Assembly (NCBI GenBank): GCA_007116995.1 | Contig: SKHL01000252.1 | Coordinates: 1-5,156 of the forward strand | From: Limnochordia bacterium | GTDB lineage: Bacteria; Bacillota; Limnochordia; Darwinibacteriales; DTU012 | DNA: 5,156 nucleotides | Direction of reading: 5' to 3' | In this document: positions 1-5,156 of the stretch, piece by piece | Layout of the letters: every line of letters starts with the position of its first letter | How positions within the stretch are numbered: the stretch's first letter is position 1 | The notes under the pieces: generated by a model | The model's database searches: none | The model's input: only the letters and a program-made list of their open reading frames with translations | Told to the model about the DNA's origin: nothing | Made by a program: the position numbers and the translations under genes

Positions 1-45
1 CAACAGAACCAACAGAACCAACAGAACCAACAGAATCAGCAGAAT
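1..45 (+). repeat. 9-bp tandem repeat (CAACAGAAC)n encoding QQN
   Basis: Five adjacent 9-bp units are visible. Three are identical CAACAGAAC, one ends in AAT, and one reads CAGCAGAAT. The array reaches the left edge and probably continues upstream. All unit differences are synonymous in the coding frame ending at 192. Such an array can change copy number by slippage without breaking the frame. Confidence 0.9.
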
Positions 46-192
46 CAGAGGCAAAACCAAAACAATCAACAGGCTGGTCAAGGGTTGCAAGGTACTAACA
101 ATTTCTATGAAACTGCAGAGGAACTTACTCGAAAGGGTAAGAAAGAATACGGAGCAAATAAACAAGCTCATAACCCTGAAAAAGATGTGTAG
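1..192 (+). CDS. C-terminal fragment of a Gln/Asn-rich low-complexity protein (5' end outside window)
   Basis: This is an open frame of 63 codons ending at TAG 190-192, cut by the left window edge. It begins with repeated Gln-Gln-Asn triplets (residues 1-15 of the fragment), passes through a looser Q/N-rich stretch to about residue 24, and ends in a charged tail containing NNFYETAEEL and GKKEYGANKQ. The frame is chosen because every difference between repeat units is synonymous in it (CAA/CAG for Gln, AAC/AAT for Asn). The same differences change amino acids in the other two forward frames. A terminator-like hairpin 10 bp after the stop also fits a gene end. I do not recognise the family. Q/N-rich gamma-type small acid-soluble spore proteins of spore formers are a loose compositional parallel, but their typical FGTEFASET motif is absent, so no function is assigned. 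Confidence 0.7.
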   Translation, partial: QQNQQNQQNQQNQQNQRQNQNNQQAGQGLQGTNNFYETAEELTRKGKKEYGANKQAHNPEKDV

Positions 193-202
193 CTAAATAG
201 AC

Positions 203-240
203 AAGGGGGTAGCTGAAGCTACTCCCTTTCACGTCTTTCT
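203..240 (+). terminator. Hairpin terminator, probably bidirectional, between two convergent genes
   Basis: The left arm at 203-213 (AAGGGGGTAGC) pairs with the right arm at 218-228 (GCTACTCCCTT) around a TGAA loop. This gives 11 pairs including one G-T wobble. A pyrimidine-rich run (CTTTC, then TCTTTCT) follows on the plus strand, so the U-tract is imperfect. The hairpin starts 10 bp after the stop of the Q/N-rich gene. Read on the minus strand it lies about 40 bp beyond the stop of the gene ending at 267 and is followed by TTGTCTATTT, so it could serve both genes. Confidence 0.7.
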
Positions 241-266
241 CAGGAAACTATGGAACGAAAGGGATT

Positions 267-665
267 CTAGGACAAGTCAGCAAAAAGAGCCGTCAGCTTT
301 CTGCTCGAATTTAAGACGCCAGTAGAATCTCGGCCCCACACATTGTAATGAAGAGTTTCGATAATTCTATCAACCTCTTGAACAATTCCTAACGTAGTGG
401 AATCCGTTGGTTTCATGTTTTCCCATGTTCGTTCTAGTTGCTCTACAAGATCAGATGCCGTGGCCCAATGATTATCTAGTGCAGCTTGGGATAGGCGATC
501 TACTAGGCTCTGCAATTGGTTAGGAAATCGGGATTCACTGAGTGGTGTGAGTTCAATTAATTCAGGACTCGATGAGTTTGGGGATTTAATTGCCGAATCT
601 TGCGTTACACTAACAACGATAAGTATGATCAGGAGACCAATTAAAAAAACGGCGTGTTTGCTCAT
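267..665 (-). CDS. Small membrane-anchored protein, probable DUF4363 family
   Basis: This encodes 132 residues and ends at TAG. Residues 5-20 form one strongly hydrophobic segment just after a short N-terminus (MSKH), so it is an uncleaved anchor or signal. A Ser/Pro-rich linker follows (about 24-48), then a helical, amphipathic region (about 50-130) with Trp67 and Trp81 in the pattern LVEQLERTWENMK. The length, the single N-terminal membrane segment and the helix with the xLExxWE core match my memory of DUF4363, an uncharacterised Firmicutes family; no search was run. The helical part should lie outside the cytoplasm. The ATG at 663-665 is supported by AAAGGAGGT 7 nt upstream. It is transcribed divergently from the glycosyltransferase and convergently with the Q/N-rich gene. 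Function is unknown; the coding assignment is much surer than the family name. Confidence 0.8.
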   Translation of the reverse strand: MSKHAVFLIGLLIILIVVSVTQDSAIKSPNSSSPELIELTPLSESRFPNQLQSLVDRLSQAALDNHWATASDLVEQLERTWENMKPTDSTTLGIVQEVDRIIETLHYNVWGRDSTGVLNSSRKLTALFADLS

Positions 666-672
666 TTGGGTA

Positions 673-681
673 ACCTCCTTT
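673..681 (-). promoter_or_regulatory. Shine-Dalgarno site of the DUF4363-like gene
   Basis: On the minus strand the sequence AAAGGAGGT lies 7 nt before the ATG at 663-665. It is close to the perfect anti-16S match and supports both the reality and the start of this small gene. Confidence 0.85.
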
Positions 682-714
682 CATGGTTAGCTTACCCTGT
701 ATTGATTAGGTAAA

Positions 715-729
715 TTAGTTCCAAACTAA
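715..729. promoter_or_regulatory. Perfect 6-3-6 palindrome, candidate operator
   Basis: TTAGTT at 715-720 and AACTAA at 724-729 are exact inverted repeats around a CCA spacer. The element ends 11 bp before the glycosyltransferase ribosome binding site and lies between the two divergent genes, where a dimeric repressor could act on both. It is AT-rich and too weak to be a terminator. The regulator is unknown and the role is inferred from symmetry and position only. Confidence 0.4.
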
Positions 730-738
730 GGATCAAGT

Positions 739-746
739 GGGGAGGT
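739..746 (+). promoter_or_regulatory. Shine-Dalgarno site of the glycosyltransferase gene
   Basis: GGGGAGGT ends 7 nt before the ATG at 754-756. This near-consensus site fixes the start of the glycosyltransferase. Confidence 0.85.
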
Positions 747-753
747 TGATAGG

Positions 754-1866
754 ATGAAAGTAGCATGGGTGGTGCGTCCAGCAGAAGGTGGAATTCTTAT
801 TCATCTAAATCACCTACGCAATGGTCTAGCAAAACAATATGAGATACTAGTATGTGGCCCTGAAGAACTACGGGAGTGGGCTGGGGATTTTAAGTTTTAC
901 CCAATTGAAATTAGAGACGGAATTCATCCAAAAGATGATCTAAAGGCCATTTGGACATTACGCCAGTATCTTCATACCGAAAGACCAGTTTTAGTACATA
1001 TGCATGGTCTAAAAGGAGCATTTATAGGTGTTCCAGCTGCCAAGTTTAGTAAGTGCAATCGCTTAGTATTTACAGCTCATAATTGTCTGCCTAAACATGC
1101 ATCTCATTGGCATCAACTTTCTCACGGATTAATTCAACGCTATTTATTCAATGGTCTACATCGCATTATTTGTGTATCTGATGCAGTTCGTGATGATTTT
1201 ATCCATCTGGTACCAGAGCACCGGGTACTCACTATTCGTAATGGTGTAGTTTGTCAAGATTTTGAGGGTTTTTCGCGAGCAGAATCGCGAGCAGCGGCAG
1301 GGATTCCCTCCAAAAATACTGTCATCGGAGTAATCGCCCGTTTAATTCCAGAAAAAGGGATTATTAATCTCTTAGAGGCGGCGTCATTGATGAAAAACAT
1401 AAATCAAAATATTAGTTTTGTTATTGTAGGTGACGGTCCATCCCGATCCCAATTTGAAGGATATCGGGATCGGCTTGGTCTCGGTTCATATGTCCGATTC
1501 TTAGGACATCGGGATGATGTACCGTTTCTTTTGGCTGGCTGGGATTTATTTGTTCTACCTACCCTCAGTGAGGGTTTTAGTGTCAGTGTATTGGAGGCGA
1601 TGGCCGCTCATCTCCCTCTAGTGGTCTCCGATTTGCCTAGTATGCGAGAGATGGTTACACCCGGACACAGTGGATATCTAGTACGGCCTAAAGATTCACC
1701 AGGGCTAGCGGCTGCTATGCTCCATATTACTAAGGATTTACCCAAGGCTCGGGCGATGGGAGAGTATAATTATCAACGAGTAAAGCGAATGTTTGGTACA
1801 GATAGAATGGTAGAGAGCACAGGAAACATCTATAATGAGTTGATCACAAGGGAGTTTTTATGGTGA
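754..1866 (+). CDS. Glycosyltransferase, family GT4-like (GT-B fold)
   Basis: This 370-residue protein is full length for the family. It should transfer a sugar from a nucleotide-sugar donor to an unknown acceptor at the inner face of the membrane or in the cytoplasm. The N-terminal domain (1 to about 180) opens with MKVAWVVRPAEGG, whose glycine pair at 12-13 matches the usual GG loop, and has TAHN at 107-110. The C-terminal donor domain (about 188-345) shows the expected signatures: IARLIPEKG with Arg196 and Lys201, VIVGDGPSR (223-231), VRFLGHRDDV (247-256), and the E-x7-E motif with Glu273 and Glu281 in SEGFSVSVLEAM. No signal peptide or membrane span is evident. The next gene begins inside its last codons, so the two proteins are probably made together. 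Retaining chemistry is inferred from family membership; donor and acceptor cannot be deduced. A 12-bp direct repeat at 1273-1294 (SRAE, SRAA) lies in the linker. Confidence 0.92.
   Translation: MKVAWVVRPAEGGILIHLNHLRNGLAKQYEILVCGPEELREWAGDFKFYPIEIRDGIHPKDDLKAIWTLRQYLHTERPVLVHMHGLKGAFIGVPAAKFSKCNRLVFTAHNCLPKHASHWHQLSHGLIQRYLFNGLHRIICVSDAVRDDFIHLVPEHRVLTIRNGVVCQDFEGFSRAESRAAAGIPSKNTVIGVIARLIPEKGIINLLEAASLMKNINQNISFVIVGDGPSRSQFEGYRDRLGLGSYVRFLGHRDDVPFLLAGWDLFVLPTLSEGFSVSVLEAMAAHLPLVVSDLPSMREMVTPGHSGYLVRPKDSPGLAAAMLHITKDLPKARAMGEYNYQRVKRMFGTDRMVESTGNIYNELITREFLW
1848..1854 (+). promoter_or_regulatory. Shine-Dalgarno site inside the glycosyltransferase gene, for the downstream gene
   Basis: AAGGGAG lies 5 nt before ATG 1860 and 8 nt before GTG 1863. 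The spacing fits the GTG as well as or better than the ATG, so the true start may be 1863 (one residue shorter). Either start overlaps the glycosyltransferase stop (TGA 1864-1866), which suggests translational coupling. Confidence 0.75.
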
Positions 1867-4007
1867 AAAGTTTCGCGATGGTAATTTCACTACTCTTGAT
1901 ACTGCTGGGATCCCAACCAAGTGGAGCTCAGGCTCCCTCGGTCGTATTAGTGCTATGGCACGATCTACAATGGCATCAGATTGAAGCCGGATCTGTTTGG
2001 GATAGACATAAAGTATCTATGGGAATTCTCAATAGCCGCATAGGTGGAGGCAACCAACCTCAAGGATCCTATCTTACAATTAGTAGTGGTTCTAGATCTA
2101 TTGGAGTGGCGAATGCTGAGAGAATGTATCAAGGAGGCGAATTGATTCGTGGTCGTTTGGCCCAAGATATTTTCTCGTTGCGTACGGGAAATACGTCTAC
2201 GGTGGATCAACTTATCCACTTAGAGATCGCCGAATTATTAGAGGCTGCACAGCAAGCTCAATATCCTTTACAAGTGGGATCCTTAGGTCAAGCTGTAGAA
2301 GAGGCGGGTTTAACTATCGGAGCATTTGGCACTAGTGATACTGGAGAGGATGTATCTCGTTGGGCTGGCTTAGTAGCCATATCCACACAGGGGGTGGTGC
2401 GGCAAGGAGCCATAGGATCTGAGCTAATTCTTTATGATCCCACTTACCCATTTGGACGCAAAACCAATTATCCACTATTACTAACAACTGTTCTAAATAG
2501 CCAAGTGGATCTAGCCATCATAGATTTAGGGGATCCCTATCGTTTCAGTCTGTATGAACACTTACTTCTACCAGATCAGCACCGTAATCAAGAACAGAAA
2601 ATGATCAGAGATGGGTGGCAATTTATTGATCAATTACGATTCAATATTCCTAATGCGAGTATCCTAGTCCTATCACCCTACCCCGGTGACAGTCGGGCTC
2701 GTTTAGGACAGTGGTTTTCTCCTATTCTTCATATCGGGAATTCAGAAGGTCTTTTGACTTCCGCGACTACACGCTGGCCTGGATTGGTAACGAATATAGA
2801 TGTGGCTCCCACACTATTATCAGATTTGGGCATTGATGAACACACCATGGTGGGACGAGGGATTCATACCGTCCATGGTTCGTCGGGAAATACTCTATTC
2901 GCAGAGATAGTTGCCCTAGAAAACAGGGTATTTGGCGTAGCACGATATCGAAGTCAAGTTCTTCGGTTGTTAGTGGGGTTTCAGATTCTGGTTTACCTTA
3001 TGTCCTTGGTTTTATTGATTGTTCCAAGACCAGTAAAAGCTTGCTATATCCAAATACTACAAATACTACTAATGATTAGCCTGATATTACCCTTGAGCCT
3101 TTTATTACTACCTCAAGGGGGAATATGGGCGTTGATTCCCTTTATTTTGCTGTTAGTTTTCAATTATCGTTTGGAAAATCAACAACTAGGGTTAATTGGA
3201 GCTATTACCTTAACCACAGCAGTTTTGCTAGTGTTTGATATACTTCGAGGTGCATGGTGGATTCGATTTTCGTTTCTAGGCTATGATCCCCTAGGTGGGG
3301 CTCGGTATTACGGTATAGGCAATGAGTTTATGGGAATTTTAATCGGCGCTACTATAATGGGGTGGGCTATTTTTCGCGGAAGGTATACTTTTAGTAGAGG
3401 CTTTATTGATTTGACTCTATTTGGTGGGATAGCAATCGTAATTGCTGGTCCCCAATGGGGAACGAATGTAGGAGGAGCAATTACAGCCATTATAGGCTTT
3501 GGGGTAACCTGGATGGGGTTTATGAAGATACCGCTACAACTACGTACATTACTAGTTCTTGCGTTCGTCTTAATACTAGCACTAACCGGGTTAATGATTT
3601 ATGATGGCCTGCGTCCTGAAGGAGAACAATCTCATATCGGTCAGACTGTGAACCTCATTCACCAGGAGGGATTTACAGCTATTTGGATGATTATTACCAG
3701 AAAACTCAGCATGAATATGCGTTTATTCCGTTATAGTTTCTGGAGTCGAGGATTGATTGTAGCCATTATCGCAATGGGTGCTAGCTTAATTTGGCCTAGT
3801 AGCTATTTACGCTGGTTATTGCATAGGCACCCATTATTAGTGCGCGGTTTGTTAGGGACCTTAGCTGCTACTATCAGTGCGCTAATCGTAAATGACTCTG
3901 GGGTGGTGGCCGCAGCCACCTGTAGTTTTTTTGCTGCCACCACTATGCTGACATTAGCTTTGTCATTAAAACATAATCTTATTGCGGCGGAGCCCCACAT
4001 TGAGTAA
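1860..4007 (+). CDS. Large envelope protein: secreted alkaline-phosphatase-like domain plus polytopic membrane domain
   Basis: This 715-residue protein overlaps the glycosyltransferase by 7 nt. Residues 1-25 look like a signal peptide (Lys3, hydrophobic 5-17, AQA at 23-25). Residues 26 to about 335 resemble the alkaline phosphatase superfamily: SVVLVLWHDLQW (27-38), YLTISSGSR (71-79), AIIDLGDPYR (219-228), ILVLSPYPG (268-276) and NIDVAPTLLSDLGI (312-325) followed by MVGRG. This domain should be extracytoplasmic. From about 368 to 702 there are roughly 10-11 hydrophobic segments. Polar motifs lie in or beside them: GYDPLGGARYYGIGNE (474-489), QWGTNVGG (532-539), YDGLRPEGEQSHIGQ (581-595) and VNDSG (677-681). 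From memory, similar two-part proteins of unknown function occur in actinobacteria and other Gram-positives. The Asp-His pair normally found near position 270 appears replaced by SPYP, so catalysis is doubtful. Coupling to a glycosyltransferase suggests envelope glycan or glycolipid work; that role is inferred. Confidence 0.85.
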   Translation: MVKSFAMVISLLLILLGSQPSGAQAPSVVLVLWHDLQWHQIEAGSVWDRHKVSMGILNSRIGGGNQPQGSYLTISSGSRSIGVANAERMYQGGELIRGRLAQDIFSLRTGNTSTVDQLIHLEIAELLEAAQQAQYPLQVGSLGQAVEEAGLTIGAFGTSDTGEDVSRWAGLVAISTQGVVRQGAIGSELILYDPTYPFGRKTNYPLLLTTVLNSQVDLAIIDLGDPYRFSLYEHLLLPDQHRNQEQKMIRDGWQFIDQLRFNIPNASILVLSPYPGDSRARLGQWFSPILHIGNSEGLLTSATTRWPGLVTNIDVAPTLLSDLGIDEHTMVGRGIHTVHGSSGNTLFAEIVALENRVFGVARYRSQVLRLLVGFQILVYLMSLVLLIVPRPVKACYIQILQILLMISLILPLSLLLLPQGGIWALIPFILLLVFNYRLENQQLGLIGAITLTTAVLLVFDILRGAWWIRFSFLGYDPLGGARYYGIGNEFMGILIGATIMGWAIFRGRYTFSRGFIDLTLFGGIAIVIAGPQWGTNVGGAITAIIGFGVTWMGFMKIPLQLRTLLVLAFVLILALTGLMIYDGLRPEGEQSHIGQTVNLIHQEGFTAIWMIITRKLSMNMRLFRYSFWSRGLIVAIIAMGASLIWPSSYLRWLLHRHPLLVRGLLGTLAATISALIVNDSGVVAAATCSFFAATTMLTLALSLKHNLIAAEPHIE
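3905..3932 (+). other. Terminator-like hairpin with T7 run inside the membrane-protein gene
   Basis: GGTGGC (3905-3910) pairs perfectly with GCCACC (3915-3920) around CGCA, and seven Ts follow at 3926-3932 after a 5-nt gap. A competing 8-bp pairing is possible between GTGGTGGC (3903-3910) and GCCACCAC (3936-3943). It lies about 25 codons before the stop and encodes VVAAAT and CSFF, so codon content alone may explain it. The gap before the T run and passage of ribosomes argue against efficient termination. Confidence 0.3.
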
Positions 4008-5099
4008 AATTCCGATGGCCAGTAGGCTTGTTAATAGGGTGCTTCCACCAGCGGTAATAAATGGAAGAGGAAGGCCGGTCACAGGCATAATACCTAAAGA
4101 CATGCCTACATTGATGATAAGGTGAAAAACAAACATACTCACACATCCAGCGGCGAGGAGTGTGCCAAACTGATCCTTGGCCATCAAAGCAATACGTAGA
4201 CCTCGCCAGATGACCACCATGTACAGGGAAAATAAGATAATTGCACCCACAAATCCTAGTTCTTCAGCAATTACCGAGAAAACAAAGTCTGTATGATTAG
4301 CAGGCAGAAAGTTCAGCTGACTCTGGGTTCCATTAGTAAGACCCTTGCCTAAGAAACCGCCAGATCCAATGGCAATCATAGATTGAATTATGTTCCAGCC
4401 TGAGTGAGTTCGGTCAGCATATGGATCTAAGAAAACTAACAGGCGGGTTAGTTGGTATGGCTTAATAATCGGTATCCACTCTTTCAGTGAGACAAAAATA
4501 GCTAAAAACATGGTTACAACGCCGCTTGAAATCAATAAGATCAAATGGCGAGTGTTAGCACCGGCTAAGTAGAGCATGGAAAACAATATACCCACAAAAA
4601 CCATGGATGTTCCCATATCTGGCTGAGCCATGATTAATAGCATGGGAACAGCCACGATAGCAAAGGGGAGCAGAATCTTGCAGCCTTTAATGTTATCTCT
4701 TTTCTCCAAGAGGCGGGCGAGCACCAGAATGATCGCTATCTTGGCCAACTCTGAAGGTTGCAGATTAAAGGGCCCGATCCGGAACCACCGTTGGGAACCA
4801 AAGATAGCAGTGCCAAAAAAGAGAACGCTGACCAATAATGCCAGGTTGGATGCATAGATCATTCGAGTCCAGCGCCGCCAAGCTCGGTAATCGATGGATA
4901 GGGTTAGAATCATCCCAACTACGCCGATCAAAGTGAATAGGGCTTGTCTCTTTACATAGTGGGTGGGATCATCGCCCGCACTTAATAGTCGAGATGCTGA
5001 TGCTGAGTAGACAATGATTGTTCCAAAGAGGATTAGGCCGAAAACCGTTAACAACAATGGAATGTCAAAATTGCGCCAATAACGCTTGGGAATCTCCAA
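3966..5099 (-). CDS. rodA: Rod shape-determining protein RodA, SEDS peptidoglycan glycosyltransferase
   Basis: RodA polymerises lipid II into glycan strands outside the membrane during cell elongation, working with a class B penicillin-binding protein. The 377 residues are a normal RodA length and contain about 10 membrane segments. SEDS signatures are present: YSASASR (31-37), FNLQPSELAK (111-120), AQPDMGTS (158-165), FLDPYADR (223-230), GWNIIQSMIAIGSGG (234-248), FLPANHTDFVFSVIAEELG (264-282) and GLPLPFITAGGST (342-354). Asp271 of HTDF matches the essential Asp known in this family. The NFDIPLLL opening and the length favour RodA over FtsW or SpoVE. The start is TTG at 5097-5099, 8 nt after AAGGAG, with no better start nearby. 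The 3' end overlaps the convergent membrane gene by 42 bp, so no terminator fits between them. No mre, min or pbp gene is visible beside it, but upstream DNA is cut off after 57 bp. Confidence 0.95.
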   Translation of the reverse strand: MEIPKRYWRNFDIPLLLTVFGLILFGTIIVYSASASRLLSAGDDPTHYVKRQALFTLIGVVGMILTLSIDYRAWRRWTRMIYASNLALLVSVLFFGTAIFGSQRWFRIGPFNLQPSELAKIAIILVLARLLEKRDNIKGCKILLPFAIVAVPMLLIMAQPDMGTSMVFVGILFSMLYLAGANTRHLILLISSGVVTMFLAIFVSLKEWIPIIKPYQLTRLLVFLDPYADRTHSGWNIIQSMIAIGSGGFLGKGLTNGTQSQLNFLPANHTDFVFSVIAEELGFVGAIILFSLYMVVIWRGLRIALMAKDQFGTLLAAGCVSMFVFHLIINVGMSLGIMPVTGLPLPFITAGGSTLLTSLLAIGILLNVGLRRNKIMF

Positions 5100-5107
5100 A
5101 ATAGCAG

Positions 5108-5113
5108 CTCCTT
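5108..5113 (-). promoter_or_regulatory. Shine-Dalgarno site supporting the TTG start of rodA
   Basis: AAGGAG on the minus strand lies 8 nt before the TTG at 5097-5099. Together with the MEIPKRYWRNFDIP opening typical of RodA, it makes the rare start codon convincing. Confidence 0.8.
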
Positions 5114-5132
5114 AAAAATAGTTCATACCTAT

Positions 5133-5138
5133 ATTATA
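5133..5138 (-). promoter_or_regulatory. Consensus -10 box (TATAAT) upstream of rodA
   Basis: A perfect TATAAT on the minus strand lies 33 bp upstream of the rodA start codon. The matching -35 box would begin just beyond the right window edge and cannot be checked. It suggests rodA may have its own housekeeping promoter rather than being read only from an upstream operon. Confidence 0.45.
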
Positions 5139-5156
5139 CACGTTAATCTGCTGGGG

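Larger units (their letters stand above)
666..753. promoter_or_regulatory. Divergent intergenic region, presumed to hold promoters for both flanking genes
   Basis: These 88 bp separate two head-to-head start codons and contain both ribosome binding sites, so any promoters must overlap or lie close together. I could not find a convincing -35/-10 pair on either strand. TAAATT at 711-716 is a possible plus-strand -10 box but has no good -35 partner, and TTGATC on the minus strand has no good -10 at normal spacing. A promoter read by an alternative sigma factor, or one needing an activator, is possible. Confidence 0.45.

Noticed and set aside
1..45. CRISPR-like or insertion-sequence-end repeat
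   Set aside because: The units are 9 bp, adjacent, without spacers, and keep a coding frame, so this is a coding minisatellite.
3..98. Alternative reading of the 9-bp repeat as Thr-Glu-Pro units in the third frame
   Set aside because: That frame stops at 96-98, and the unit differences change amino acids in it (Pro to Ser, Thr to Ala), whereas they are all silent in the first frame.
1965..2219. Minus-strand open frame of 84 codons
   Set aside because: It lies wholly inside the plus-strand membrane-protein gene, has no clear ribosome binding site support, and its product has no recognisable features.
3051..3068. Tandem CAAATACTA duplication in the membrane-protein gene
   Set aside because: Two 9-bp units encoding Gln-Ile-Leu in a hydrophobic segment are readily explained by Leu/Ile-rich coding; no sign of function.
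3308..3490. Minus-strand open frame of 60 codons
   Set aside because: It is antisense to conserved-looking membrane motifs of the membrane-protein gene; the Pro/Ile-rich product is what antisense of Gly/Asn/Tyr-rich coding produces.
3803..4000. Minus-strand open frame of 65 codons near the rodA 3' end
   Set aside because: It overlaps both rodA (in another frame) and the membrane gene, and has no recognisable features.
4630..4857. Plus-strand open frame of 75 codons inside rodA
   Set aside because: It is antisense to essential SEDS motifs of rodA, and the basic product shows no family features.

Overview
The window looks like chromosomal DNA from a Bacillota (Firmicutes) bacterium, most likely of the class Clostridia. 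This rests on near-consensus Shine-Dalgarno sites before the genes (AAAGGAGGT, GGGGAGGT, AAGGGAG, AAGGAG), a moderate base composition with AT-rich wobble positions, a TTG start, and a small membrane-anchored protein resembling the DUF4363 family of Firmicutes. No mobile element, RNA gene or CRISPR array is visible.

Layout, left to right. (1) Positions 1-192 hold the C-terminal end of a plus-strand gene whose visible part opens with a 9-bp tandem repeat coding Gln-Gln-Asn. A strong hairpin that can terminate in both directions follows. (2) Positions 267-665 on the minus strand encode a 132-residue protein with one N-terminal membrane anchor, probably DUF4363. (3) An 88-bp divergent intergenic region (666-753) carries the ribosome binding sites of both flanking genes and a perfect 6-3-6 palindrome. 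(4) Positions 754-4007 hold a two-gene plus-strand operon. A GT4-type glycosyltransferase overlaps by 7 nt a 715-residue envelope protein that joins a secreted alkaline-phosphatase-like domain to a membrane domain of about 10-11 segments. (5) Positions 3966-5099 on the minus strand encode RodA, the SEDS-family peptidoglycan glycosyltransferase of cell elongation. It starts with TTG, has a TATAAT box upstream, and its 3' end overlaps the membrane gene tail to tail by 42 bp.

The common theme is the cell envelope. RodA polymerises lipid II outside the membrane. The operon pairs a cytoplasmic sugar transferase with a translationally coupled membrane protein whose large domain should lie outside the cell. 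The simplest inference is that the pair builds or exports an envelope glycan or glycolipid. The substrate cannot be read from sequence, and the phosphatase-like domain seems to lack the usual Asp-His metal ligand pair. This two-gene unit is the best candidate here for an undescribed system; the rest is fairly ordinary.
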